From positions 69,745 through 133,744 of the forward strand of contig JACPTG010000004.1 of the NCBI GenBank assembly GCA_016192905.1: a DNA stretch of 64,000 nt, given 5' to 3'. Below are positions 52,101-59,673 of the stretch, in pieces. The translations under genes and the position numbers were made by a program. The stretch is from Candidatus Woesearchaeota archaeon. GTDB lineage: Archaea > Nanobdellota > Nanobdellia > Woesearchaeales > UBA10216. The notes under the pieces are model-generated. The model was not told the DNA's origin, did no database searches, and was given only the letters and a program-made list of their open reading frames with translations. How positions within the stretch are numbered: position 1 is the stretch's first letter; each line of letters opens with the position of its first letter.

Positions 52101-53586
52101 CCTGATATACAAGTGCGGGGGAACAGGAGGATGCGGGGGAGAGACATGCAGCCCTGTTGAAACACCCGGCGGCGGAGGCCCTGCAACCCCAGCAAACTGC
52201 GGCAAGCCAAACAAATTTGGAGTGCACACCATGCTCCAGGAATACCCTGTCAGCGAATTCGGAGCGCAGCTTGACAAGGCAAAAGAGCTTGCGGGCGACT
52301 GCGGCATGGTCAAAAACCTTGTTGACGGAGTAGGATATGGGGTTGACATCACAAAATGGTCCACTTTCATAAAGGAAGTCAACAGAAGGAAGATGATACC
52401 AGTGATAAGGCTGCAGGGCAAGCACCAGGGAGACTCCTGGCAGAAGCCAGACCCTGCAAACAACTACGCGGGCATCGCGGCAAAGTACGCAGAGACAGTG
52501 GCGCAGCTTGAGGCAGCATCAGAAATGAAAGTAAGCCATGTAGAGATATGGAACGAGCCAAACCTCGGCGGCGAATGGGGAGGTGCTGCAAATCCTGAAG
52601 AATACGCAGCCTTCCTGCTGGCAGCAGCAAAGGCAATCAGGCAGGAAGACATGAAAGACGGAAAGAGGGATACAAACATCATAAGCGCCGGGCTGGCTGT
52701 GGACGCGCCAACAGGAAACGGCAACATCGCTCCAAATGAATTCATCGAGAGGATGCTCAACGCAAAGCCAGAGCTGAAGGACTACATAGACATATGGGGC
52801 TCACACCCATACCCCCCTGCCCAGACAAAATACAGGGATGAAAGGGCGCAGATAGCGAACAAAGGCCTGAACGTGCCGGCACTCCTGACAGAAATATCAT
52901 GGAAACGGCATGGCAGCGCTCCGGTCACGGCGCAGCAGTTCAAGGACATATACAAGGCCTGGTACGAGGACACGAACACAGCAGGAGCGATAATATGGCT
53001 GCTGAAATCAAACTCATGGAGCGAGTTCAACATGCTGGACAGCTCAGGAAACGGAAATGAATACTACAACGCAATAAAGGAATACAGGCAGCAGGTGGCA
53101 CCGGCACAGGCAGGGCAGCAGACAGGAGGGCAAGGCGGCGGGCAGGCGGGCAGCCAGTTCCAGGCAACCATTACAGGGCCAAGCCAAGTGAGAAAAGCCG
53201 AAGGAGTCAGGTATACGGCCAAAATCTCTCCAGACGAAGGCAAGGCCATATGGGAAGTCAGCCTCCTGGCAAAAAACAACAATAACGCAAATCCCAAAGC
53301 TTGGGGATGCCCTGACGAACCCATAGGAGAGTACTGCCGCGTGTCCAAATTCATATCAGGCCAAGAACGGCGGTCAACCACCATCCCACTGGAATGGTCC
53401 GGCAACACCATGTCAACAACGCAGCCAGGAGACTACACAATGATTATAGAAATGGAAGAGGCTGATGCCAGCAGGCAAAATGCGGTCAAGTGCTCAGGCA
53501 AACAGCCGCTGCCAGCAGGCTTTGTAAGGTGCAACCACAATGCGCCCCAGATGAAGGACAGCCTGCCGCTGAAAATAACAGCCTGA
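49177..53586 (+). CDS. RGQI-anchored surface protein with glycosidase-like barrel
   Basis: The 1469-residue protein begins MGKRGQISTFLIAGLLALFILGG and the shared module with two conserved cysteines (SCMDQQV..., KPCIDLSIFERQG). Cys-rich regions occupy ~470-790 and a concanavalin-like region ~800-960. From ~1008 to 1300 a TIM-barrel of glycoside hydrolase clan A type appears. Its acid/base candidate is Glu1127 (IWNEPN) and its nucleophile candidate is Glu1239 (LLTEISW). A final beta domain follows. It is probably an outward-facing polysaccharide hydrolase. A TATA box (ATATATAAAC) is just upstream. Confidence 0.85.
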   Translation: MGKRGQISTFLIAGLLALFILGGAVFYARSTNPGPITTSSSAGLDSALNSYVQSCMDQQVKQGIIQFGLGPASASQIQYYMDNHLKPCIDLSIFERQGVKVQAGTPKANVEITDRAVTARANYPITLIAEDRILEFEIFDYALPRVTPLGAARLNTPAGRVVAEADVVKEWTNGGATLKIKQGTDLKGEGELKLEDRNADSGNKNEVVVGNIIYSIKGIEFDKPAELTISYVAADIPKGYNEDFLAIARYDKERDVWESVEKSTTDKLVIVVTGTEVTGAAAAPPPSGDIASIIIGSGATTGSVTGEITQAGDYAIVLMCKPTSQVPQIEYTDWLYREQVYSTDRTLIGRVGSDWQVIGAQPAQEQQAAATPGSSDETAGDTGPTGSVIQSPPADLPGLGPDYGQPAQPANQPTGAIAALPFGVIRERPHRHENLVWSGGSGDADKAARKQTGTPNGKPSIGDWDEDDKLENEAACPTCTKNQGQCKPKCKALAVEKYKGEVWVVEGPEQYKRMANDGIKDGTTPECDSEDCDCTDDGQGNRHCERCPKSCVPEKLALATPNNYGYNSVADVGGKGEYEYKLRPEGNSCVNVKDTLKIDLRSPPEGACDDECKGKLNSKDVNVDYKPIPDSDLKAPSNKLEIEVINTKQAASYARGYFELITGTGNYPRCAIKTELKENCLCGTTNVNILEDHEDTDKEDYGEWEIKVKEKKFCCEDGTVVDDISKCQQTACPTEANDTSLAAANQGCMCGSQYYDNNRDGPGYCCSTQTCVGTKCTPGQGLATGTAGKEDLEMHEYKMVYKNGKYSMYMDTELIGTSDSQTRPKGISIGNPLENVGAEGTWTSVKVESIAVTDSAGKEVFKEDFTAAQLDPAKWDSKPRNGLVAVTGGALELKMPSQQTYSASFPYVSTKGAVFPETGDFTLTFKMQYTYVTGYGVYFYVGDPAKTDGVMSVGQDNSWPQDSGKYYLRVWLVDDLIYKCGGTGGCGGETCSPVETPGGGGPATPANCGKPNKFGVHTMLQEYPVSEFGAQLDKAKELAGDCGMVKNLVDGVGYGVDITKWSTFIKEVNRRKMIPVIRLQGKHQGDSWQKPDPANNYAGIAAKYAETVAQLEAASEMKVSHVEIWNEPNLGGEWGGAANPEEYAAFLLAAAKAIRQEDMKDGKRDTNIISAGLAVDAPTGNGNIAPNEFIERMLNAKPELKDYIDIWGSHPYPPAQTKYRDERAQIANKGLNVPALLTEISWKRHGSAPVTAQQFKDIYKAWYEDTNTAGAIIWLLKSNSWSEFNMLDSSGNGNEYYNAIKEYRQQVAPAQAGQQTGGQGGGQAGSQFQATITGPSQVRKAEGVRYTAKISPDEGKAIWEVSLLAKNNNNANPKAWGCPDEPIGEYCRVSKFISGQERRSTTIPLEWSGNTMSTTQPGDYTMIIEMEEADASRQNAVKCSGKQPLPAGFVRCNHNAPQMKDSLPLKITA

Positions 53587-53619
53587 AGATTTTTAAAATC
53601 TGCCCGATTTCCCGGCAGC

Positions 53620-53814
53620 ATGCAGGTGTACATTGAAAGGGAGGACAGGCAACTGCAAATGAAGTTCAAGGGAACAGTGGCAGAACTGCTTGAACAGCTT
53701 AAAATCAACAAAGGCACTGTCCTTGTAACAAGGGATAACGAGCTTTTGACTTCTGATGAGAAAGTTGAGGATGCTGATGAGATAAGGATACTGTCAGTTA
53801 TCTCGGGCGGATAA
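53620..53814 (+). CDS. Ubiquitin-like sulfur carrier (ThiS/MoaD/SAMP type)
   Basis: The 64-residue protein has a beta-grasp pattern (MQVYIEREDRQLQMKFKG, then TVAELLEQLKI) and ends ISGG, the exposed diglycine that E1-like enzymes adenylate and thiocarboxylate. Such proteins donate sulfur for tRNA thiolation or molybdopterin, or tag proteins as SAMPs. TtuA in this window is a natural partner. A TATA element (TTTTTAAAATC) lies about 25 nt ahead. The 3' end overlaps the convergent XTP pyrophosphatase gene by 21 nt. Confidence 0.8.
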   Translation: MQVYIEREDRQLQMKFKGTVAELLEQLKINKGTVLVTRDNELLTSDEKVEDADEIRILSVISGG

Positions 53815-54339
53815 AAAATCCCTAAGCTGCATTATCGCATCAATGCGAAACCTTCCAGGCTCGGCGGGATTCTTAAGCTGAGCATAGGTTTTTGACTTGC
53901 CCTTTGGGATGAAAATAGGGTCATTCCCCCAGCCTTTTTTACCAGCCTCCCGTCGAGCAATTTTTCCCTCCTGGCTTCCAATGAAGCAGACTGGCTCTCC
54001 ACCCGGCTTGCAGTAAGCCACTGCCGACCTGTAAAAGCAGCGCCGGTTTTTCACTCCGCGCATCAATGCAAGGATTCCCTTATTGCCCACCTTTGCAGTC
54101 ACCCATTTCGTGTACGTACCCGGAAAGCCCCCAAGGGCATCGATGAAAAGCCCGGAGTCCTCAACAACAATTGCTTTGCCAAGCTTATCGGAAACAAACT
54201 TCGCAGCTACCTTTGCGATTTCAGCAGGGTCATCAGACCTTATCTCAGGATATTCTGCATGGATGACGTCCACCTTGCCCAAAAGAAGGCTGAACTCCGC
54301 CGCCTTATTCCTGTTCCCTGTAACCAGAGTCACTGCCAT
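53794..54339 (-). CDS. XTP/dITP pyrophosphatase (HAM1/RdgB family)
   Basis: I start at the ATG at 54339 (MAVTLVTGNRNKAAEF), giving 181 residues. Family motifs are TGNRNKAAE, VEDSGLFIDALGGFPGTYTKW and KGWGNDPIFIPKG. The enzyme removes deaminated purine nucleotides from the pool. It overlaps the 3' end of the corA-like gene by 10 nt and is probably co-transcribed with it. Confidence 0.92.
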   Translation of the reverse strand: MAVTLVTGNRNKAAEFSLLLGKVDVIHAEYPEIRSDDPAEIAKVAAKFVSDKLGKAIVVEDSGLFIDALGGFPGTYTKWVTAKVGNKGILALMRGVKNRRCFYRSAVAYCKPGGEPVCFIGSQEGKIARREAGKKGWGNDPIFIPKGKSKTYAQLKNPAEPGRFRIDAIMQLRDFLSARDN

Positions 54340-55280
54340 TTTCTTGCAAACCACCTGAAAAGTATGAACGACGCAACAGACGAGGCCGCTATCAGCCCGA
54401 GGATGACAAAGAAGGCATGCTCGCCCTGGACAAGCGGCACGTTCCGTATGTTCATTGAGAAAATGCTGGTAATCAGCATGGGAACTGTTGAGAGCAGGGC
54501 CACCAGGGCAACAATCCTCATGAAATAGTTAAGCTCATTCCCAATAAGGGTTGAATGCATGCTGAAAAGGTTTGAAAGCAGCTCACGCTGAATCTTCTCA
54601 GTGTCAAGAACCTGCAAAGCGTCATAATAAATCTCAGAGAAGTTGTCCCGGTCCTCCTGGCTGAACATCCTGAAGTAGCTTTTCCTCAGCTCATTAAGAA
54701 CATCAATGTTCGCAATAAGCGACTGGTTGAAGTAGCTAAGAGTGATGCTGGTATCATAAATCTTCTGGATGGCGTCCTTTGAAAGGGCCTTCCGCTCCCT
54801 GAAAAGCTCAAGCTTAAGGGATATCTTGTCAACGAAATAAAGGAACTCATCATTAACCTTGTCCAGGACATAATAGATAAAGTATGCAGTGTGCTTCCTG
54901 AAAAGAAACCGCCTCTTGTTCTCAAGCAACGCCCTGGAAAGGTCTCCAAGCACCTTGATAGACTTCCTCTCAACAGTAACCAACAGGCTGCCCACGGCAA
55001 AAATGTGCAGGGGGACGGTAAGAACCTCGCCCTCTGACATTGAAGGCACGCTGAAGATGAGCTCTATATGCCTGCCCACAGTCAACTTGCTCCTGGCGTC
55101 CTCCTCAACAGACTCCTTTAAATCCTGAAGGGGCATCCTAAGGAGTTCAGATATGGACTCAAGGTCAGCCTCCACAGGCTCAACACACCTGACCCATGAG
55201 ACGCCCCTTGAAGGCCCAAACCCCTTAAGGCTCTCAAGGCGCTCAATCCGGTCATTCCTAAGCGCGAAAAGCTCAATCAT
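54330..55280 (-). CDS. CorA-like metal ion transporter
   Basis: The ATG at 55280 (MIELFALRNDRIERLES) is preceded by a TATA box (TTTTTTATAAT) about 25 nt away, so the track's extra N-terminus is rejected. The 316-residue protein has a long cytosolic helical domain and two C-terminal membrane helices (MRIVALVALLSTVPMLITSIF and FFVILGLIAASSVASFILF). The signature loop YGMN of CorA reads FSMN here (SIFSMNIRNVP). It probably moves Mg2+ or another divalent metal. Confidence 0.82.
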   Translation of the reverse strand: MIELFALRNDRIERLESLKGFGPSRGVSWVRCVEPVEADLESISELLRMPLQDLKESVEEDARSKLTVGRHIELIFSVPSMSEGEVLTVPLHIFAVGSLLVTVERKSIKVLGDLSRALLENKRRFLFRKHTAYFIYYVLDKVNDEFLYFVDKISLKLELFRERKALSKDAIQKIYDTSITLSYFNQSLIANIDVLNELRKSYFRMFSQEDRDNFSEIYYDALQVLDTEKIQRELLSNLFSMHSTLIGNELNYFMRIVALVALLSTVPMLITSIFSMNIRNVPLVQGEHAFFVILGLIAASSVASFILFRWFARKWQ

Positions 55281-55356
55281 TCCGGTTGACGAGAATTCCT
55301 GCACATTATAAAAAAGTATCACTTTCAAAAGAAAAAACAATATTTTATGACCAAAA

Positions 55357-57090
55357 TTACCTGTCAAAAGAAATATGCAGGTCCTTAAGCTGCCTTGCAT
55401 CAATTTCAGAAGGCGAGCCGTCCATCGGGCACTCAGCAGATTTTGTCTTGGGAAAGGCGATGACCTCCCGGATATCGTTGAATCCCTGCATCAGGGCAAC
55501 AAGCCTGTCCAGACCAAGCCCCATGCCCCCATGAGGGGGCCCGCCATACCTGTAAGCCTCAAGGAGAAAGCCGAATTTTTTCTCAGCAGCTTTCCTGTCT
55601 ATGCCAACAACCGAAAAAACGCGCTCCTGGACATCAGGCCTGTTAATCCTTATTGCGCCTGAGCCAAGCTCAATTCCGTTCAGCACAATATCGTAAAGAT
55701 TCGCATACACCCTTCCAGGCTCCTTTTCCAGAAATTCAAGATGTTCCTTCTTCGGCATGCAAAAAGGATTATGGTTAAAGTCCCACTTCTGCTCATCATC
55801 CTTCCACTCAAACATGGGAAAGTCAACAACCCAGCAGAACTTAAACTGGCCTGGCTTTATGAGGTTCAAGTCCTCCGCAAGCTTAGTCCTGAGCTTTGAC
55901 AGAATCTCATTGGTTTTCTGCCTTGTGTCTGCGATGAAGAACAGAACTCCTGACTTGACCTTAACCCTATCCTGAAGCCTTTTCTGCACTTCCGGTGAAA
56001 AGTACTTGACAATAGAGCTTTCCAGGCCATCCTTGGAAACCTTCATCCATGCCAGGCCCTTTGAGCCCTGGCCCTTGCACCAGTCAATAAGCTTGTCTAT
56101 GTCACCCCTTGAAATCTCGTGAGGGACAGGAAGGCATTTTACAACCTCAGCATTCCTAAAGACATTAAAATCAGAAGAGCGCGCGATATCAGTGACGTCA
56201 ACCAGCTCAAGGCCAAACCTCAGGTCAGGCTTGTCAGTCCCAAACCTTTCCATCGCCCAGTCATAAGTGAGTACAGGAAACTTTTCAAGCTTCATCCCCA
56301 AAACCCTGCCAAAAACATGATGATACATGGCCTCTACAGTTTCAAGCACATCCGCCTGCTCCACAAAAGACATTTCCAAATCAACCTGCGTGTGCTCAGG
56401 CTGCCTGTCAGCCCTCAAGTCCTCATCCCTCAGGCAGCGGGCAATCTGAAAATACCTGTCAAAGCCCGCAAGCATCAGAATCTGCTTGTAAATCTGAGGG
56501 CTCTGCGGCAAGGCATAGAATTTGCCCTTATGCAGCCTTGAAGGAACAACATAATCCCTGGCACCCTCAGGAGTGGACCTTATGAGAAGCGGGGTCTCGA
56601 CCTCAATGAAGTCTTCCTTTGCGAAATACTCCCTGACTGCCTTAGCCACATCATCCCTGAACTTCAGCCTAGCCTGCATCAATGGACGGCGCAGGTCAAG
56701 GTATCGGTACTTCAGCCTCGTTTCCTCAGTTGCAGCAACCCGGTCGTCAACCTCAACCGGAGGAGTGTCAGATGAGCTGAGAATCTCTAGGGAATCGCAG
56801 AGCACCTCAACCTCGCCAGTCTTCATGCCCGGATTGACCATGCCCTCAGGCCTGCGCCTTACCTTTCCCTCAGCGCGCAGGACAAACTCGCGGCCAAGAT
56901 GCTCAGCCTTCTCATGCACCTCCCTGTTATGCGAAGGGTCAAACACCACCTGCGCGAGGCCATACCTGTCCCTAAGGTCAATGAAGATAACGCCGCCGTG
57001 GTCCCTTCTTGAATTAACCCATCCGCAGACAGCAACCTTCCTCCCGATTTCAGCAGAAGAAAGACTGCCGCAAGTGTGCGTCCTAAGCAT
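55357..57090 (-). CDS. aspS: Aspartyl-tRNA synthetase, bacterial type
   Basis: The 577-residue enzyme has an N-terminal OB-fold (CGWVNSRRDHGGVIFIDLRDRYG), class II motif 2 with RDEDLRADRQPEHTQ and the QSPQ flipping loop. A GAD-type insertion (~290-410) and motif 3 GGMGLGLDRLVAL follow. The GAD insertion and length are those of bacterial AspRS; typical archaeal AspRS is about 430 residues. Many bacterial-type enzymes charge both tRNA-Asp and tRNA-Asn, which would fit the presence of gatB. Transfer from a bacterium is likely. Confidence 0.93.
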   Translation of the reverse strand: MLRTHTCGSLSSAEIGRKVAVCGWVNSRRDHGGVIFIDLRDRYGLAQVVFDPSHNREVHEKAEHLGREFVLRAEGKVRRRPEGMVNPGMKTGEVEVLCDSLEILSSSDTPPVEVDDRVAATEETRLKYRYLDLRRPLMQARLKFRDDVAKAVREYFAKEDFIEVETPLLIRSTPEGARDYVVPSRLHKGKFYALPQSPQIYKQILMLAGFDRYFQIARCLRDEDLRADRQPEHTQVDLEMSFVEQADVLETVEAMYHHVFGRVLGMKLEKFPVLTYDWAMERFGTDKPDLRFGLELVDVTDIARSSDFNVFRNAEVVKCLPVPHEISRGDIDKLIDWCKGQGSKGLAWMKVSKDGLESSIVKYFSPEVQKRLQDRVKVKSGVLFFIADTRQKTNEILSKLRTKLAEDLNLIKPGQFKFCWVVDFPMFEWKDDEQKWDFNHNPFCMPKKEHLEFLEKEPGRVYANLYDIVLNGIELGSGAIRINRPDVQERVFSVVGIDRKAAEKKFGFLLEAYRYGGPPHGGMGLGLDRLVALMQGFNDIREVIAFPKTKSAECPMDGSPSEIDARQLKDLHISFDR

Positions 57091-57137
57091 GACGGCGGAT
57101 ACTCCTGAGCTGTTTATATTTGTTTTGATGGGCAGAT

Positions 57138-57440
57138 TTATAAAAGTTCCAGGCTATCCATCAGCCTCCTCACGTTTTTACTGAGCTCAATGCCCTTATC
57201 AGTCAGCTTGACCTTTTTAATCCTGTCCTGCTTTTCAAATGTCAATAGCCCGGCTCCATTCATCTTTTCCAGCAGGCCTGTCGCGTGCGAGTAAGTGCAA
57301 TGCGCTTTCACAGCCAGCTTGCTGCAATAGTCATCACCTTTTTCACTGCCAATAGTCAGAAGTATTTCTACAGCTTTCCTTCTAACAAAAATGTTGCGCA
57401 ATTGCCCCTTTTGTGATAATGCAATCCTTGTTTTCGCCAT
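57138..57440 (-). CDS. MarR-like winged-helix regulator at the end of the gas vesicle operon
   Basis: The 100-residue protein is a single winged helix (RRKAVEILLTIGSEKGDDYCSKLAVKAHCTYSHATGLLEKM, then LLTFEKQDRIKKVKLTDKG). It starts inside the preceding gvpJ-like gene (59-nt overlap in another frame), showing tight coupling. It may regulate the gas vesicle operon or aspS downstream. Confidence 0.72.
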   Translation of the reverse strand: MAKTRIALSQKGQLRNIFVRRKAVEILLTIGSEKGDDYCSKLAVKAHCTYSHATGLLEKMNGAGLLTFEKQDRIKKVKLTDKGIELSKNVRRLMDSLELL

Positions 57441-57648
57441 TTTTTCCCTCTTCGTGCAACGGTTTGCTTACTATCAAGTCCTGCATAACCCCATACTTCA
57501 GCATGGTCTCAGCGCTTGCCAAGGCCAACCTTAGGTTTGCAGCCAGCAGGGGAACGCCTGCGACTGTAACAACCAAGTCAGCGTTTAAAATAACGCCTTT
57601 CTGCAATGCCCTGTCAAGCAGTTCAGCCACCCCTATGTCGGTTTTCAT
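57382..57648 (-). CDS. gvpJ: GvpA/GvpJ-family minor gas vesicle protein
   Basis: The 88-residue protein has the GvpA-family core: VAELLDRALQKGVILNADLVVTVAGVPLLAANLRLALASAETMLKYG. The ILNADL segment is of the minor GvpJ/M/S type; the major shell protein GvpA normally has VIDAW here. A hydrophilic tail with a terminal Cys follows. The start overlaps the GvpF/L stop (ATGA). Confidence 0.82.
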   Translation of the reverse strand: MKTDIGVAELLDRALQKGVILNADLVVTVAGVPLLAANLRLALASAETMLKYGVMQDLIVSKPLHEEGKNGENKDCIITKGAIAQHFC

Positions 57649-58436
57649 TTCACAAGCTGACCCTGTTCAACAAACGAATAGGGGGGGAAAGGCCCTGCAA
57701 CGCTGTAAGAGAAACCTTTCTCAGCACACATCCCCAGGCATTCAGTGACGAGCCCGGCCTCTTCCCCGTCTACAAGCACGGATACGTTCAACAGCAGGTC
57801 TTCTTCCCTGTTGATGGCCAGCCTAGACTTGTTCACCACTATGTGGCGTGTCACACCCTCCAAACGCCCATAAAAATAGTCAGTGTAGTGGTTTATCTTA
57901 GCCAGCAGCAGTTCGGCAGCCCTTATTTCCAGCTTTTTTCCCAGCAAATAAGCCAATCCTGCGCCCCTTCGCCTAATATCACTGCGAATTGCGTCAAGCT
58001 CATCATCTTTCCCAGATTCACTTTCCAGCCGCTTCCTTTGGCAATAAATCCTTATTCCGTATTCCCTTTTCCCTTTAACAATTCCCCACGTTTTTTCCAA
58101 CAGCTCCCTGTTCTCCTTCATCCATCCCCTTAAATTTTCGCTTGCGCTTCTTCCGCCTTTACCGACAATCAGAGTGCCAAACTTCAGGGGGATCACAGTT
58201 CCAAAGTCGCCCATCGCCTTGCATAACACCTCATTATGCAATGTCACCTGCCTTTTGACTTCTGCAGCGCCTCTTGGCAAATGCAGATTCTCCTCCAGCT
58301 TATGATTATGAACCAGCGCAGCCAGAGCACCTTCTGTGAGTGCAAAAACAGAATTGCCATCTATACCTTCCATATGCCAATCTGCGGCACTTACGTTTAC
58401 CAGTAGGCCATACAGGTACAAGGTTTCAGCAGGCAT
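57645..58436 (-). CDS. gvpL: GvpF/GvpL-family gas vesicle protein, copy 2
   Basis: I start at the ATG at 58436 (MPAETLYLYGLLVNVS), giving 263 residues; the longer ORF overlaps gvpK. Family features are the N-terminal YLYGL strand, LHNEVLCKAMGDFGTVIPLKFGTL and the C-terminal FSYSVAGPFPPYSFVE, typical of GvpF/L. These proteins coat GvpA or help assembly. It overlaps gvpK by 11 nt. Confidence 0.88.
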   Translation of the reverse strand: MPAETLYLYGLLVNVSAADWHMEGIDGNSVFALTEGALAALVHNHKLEENLHLPRGAAEVKRQVTLHNEVLCKAMGDFGTVIPLKFGTLIVGKGGRSASENLRGWMKENRELLEKTWGIVKGKREYGIRIYCQRKRLESESGKDDELDAIRSDIRRRGAGLAYLLGKKLEIRAAELLLAKINHYTDYFYGRLEGVTRHIVVNKSRLAINREEDLLLNVSVLVDGEEAGLVTECLGMCAEKGFSYSVAGPFPPYSFVEQGQLVK

Positions 58437-58728
58437 TTTCGTGTTGCAAAACCAATTTGTCAAGAGCGCTGCCAACAAGCCCGTCAAGCTCAGCCCTTAC
58501 CTTTTCCGAAGCCTGCTCCAAGCCGTGCTCTTTTTTAATCCTTTCAATTGTTTCGTCAAGATTCAAAAAAGCAATCCCCAGCCTCTCCACCTCTTCCTCG
58601 CTCAGGGAGCCAGATTCCATCCTGTGGAGCGCCTGTTTTTGCAGGACATCTATTATTATCTCAGCCAACCCCACAACAAGGCCTAAAAGACCCTCTTTCA
58701 GGTCATCGCTTTCTATCTGGACGCTCAT
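58426..58728 (-). CDS. gvpK: Gas vesicle protein GvpK
   Basis: The 100-residue protein contains the GvpK pattern: LKEGLLGLVVGLAEIIIDVLQKQALHRMESGSLSEEEVERLG, then IAFLNLDETIERIKKEHGL. GvpK is a conserved minor component needed for vesicle formation. Its start overlaps the gvpH stop (ATGA). Confidence 0.92.
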   Translation of the reverse strand: MSVQIESDDLKEGLLGLVVGLAEIIIDVLQKQALHRMESGSLSEEEVERLGIAFLNLDETIERIKKEHGLEQASEKVRAELDGLVGSALDKLVLQHENAC

Positions 58729-59195
58729 TTTGCAAGCTCCAGCACCAAAAAGCCATTCTCATTCCTGATACTCGCAAGTTTTGAGAACCTGCCAGGCAAT
58801 TCAATCATTTTCTTCCACTTCTCCGCCTGCAGCTTCAGGGTTTTGCCTTTCAATTCTATGTGAACCTCTTTCTGCGGCACTTTTGCGGTTAAAAGGAGCT
58901 TATCCCCCCGCATTTCAAACTTGCAGTCATCGCCTATAAACTCCCCAGCCCCTTTTGTTGCTTCCTCAATTATGGGCCTTGCCGAAATCCTTACTTCAAA
59001 AGCCGGCTCCTTTTTCTCTCCTTTTCTCAGGTTATCCCCAATTTGCCTGTCAACTTCCCCAAACCTTTTCTTAAAAGGCCCTGTTTTGGAAAGCCCCCTG
59101 ACAAGTCCGCCCAAAAAAGGGACTGCCTCCAAAAAACTTTTGGAATGGGGAGCTTTTTCCTCTTCCTTGGCATCCAGCCCTTTTCTTCGGCTCAC
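58725..59195 (-). CDS. gvpH: GvpH-like Hsp20-family chaperone
   Basis: The 156-residue protein has an N-terminal FLEAVPFLGGLVRGLSK segment and an alpha-crystallin-like beta-sandwich at its C-terminus (EMRGDKLLLTAKVPQKEVHIELKGKTLKLQA, then LVLELAK). This matches GvpH, a small heat-shock-type protein of gas vesicle clusters. It is coupled to its neighbours by ATGA overlaps on both sides. Confidence 0.82.
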   Translation of the reverse strand: MSRRKGLDAKEEEKAPHSKSFLEAVPFLGGLVRGLSKTGPFKKRFGEVDRQIGDNLRKGEKKEPAFEVRISARPIIEEATKGAGEFIGDDCKFEMRGDKLLLTAKVPQKEVHIELKGKTLKLQAEKWKKMIELPGRFSKLASIRNENGFLVLELAK

Positions 59196-59662
59196 TTTCC
59201 CACCTTCTTTTTACGCTTTTCCTTTCCCACTTTTGTTTTGGGCTTTTCCTTTCTCACCTTGGTTTTACGCTTTTCCTGCTTTCCAGCTTCACGCAACTTC
59301 CACTTGTTGCCGTAAATCCTTTCCGATGGCTTCACTATCGAGTACTTAGGCCTTAATGGGACTGTGCTGTGCGTTGCTTCAAACCTGTGAACCGATTTCG
59401 GCCTGAATCCCACTTCTAATTTACTTGGGAAGCTGCTTGGATTAAGGTTAGGCAGGTTTCCCTCTTTTTTGGCTTTCATCAATGCCTTATTTTTTTGCAC
59501 TTTGGCTTTGTACCTTTCCCTCTGGCTCAGCAAGTTCTGCCTTGCAGCATCACGCCACTGTTCCATCTTCTGAATTGTTCTCAGAAGAAAGTCCCTTCTC
59601 CTTCTTCCAACCATATGGCTTCTGCCAACCGGAGCCCTGCCAATCGAATCCACCATTGTCAT
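59192..59662 (-). CDS. Lysine-rich basic protein in the gas vesicle operon
   Basis: The 156-residue protein is strongly basic. A helical stretch (RDFLLRTIQKMEQWRDAARQNLL) precedes a C-terminal tail of three near-repeats around K[VR][RG]KEK (KTKVRKEKPKTKVGKEKRKK). The DNA carries matching tandem repeats at 59203-59265. Haloarchaeal clusters contain a basic GvpI of unknown role; this may be a functional analogue, but I see no clear homology. Confidence 0.62.
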   Translation of the reverse strand: MTMVDSIGRAPVGRSHMVGRRRRDFLLRTIQKMEQWRDAARQNLLSQRERYKAKVQKNKALMKAKKEGNLPNLNPSSFPSKLEVGFRPKSVHRFEATHSTVPLRPKYSIVKPSERIYGNKWKLREAGKQEKRKTKVRKEKPKTKVGKEKRKKKVGK

Positions 59663-59673
59663 AACCTCTCTTT

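Noticed and set aside
57138-57440. MarR gene as a pure shadow because it overlaps gvpJ
   Set aside because: Its winged-helix pattern is strong and overlaps are the rule in this operon, so it is kept as a gene.
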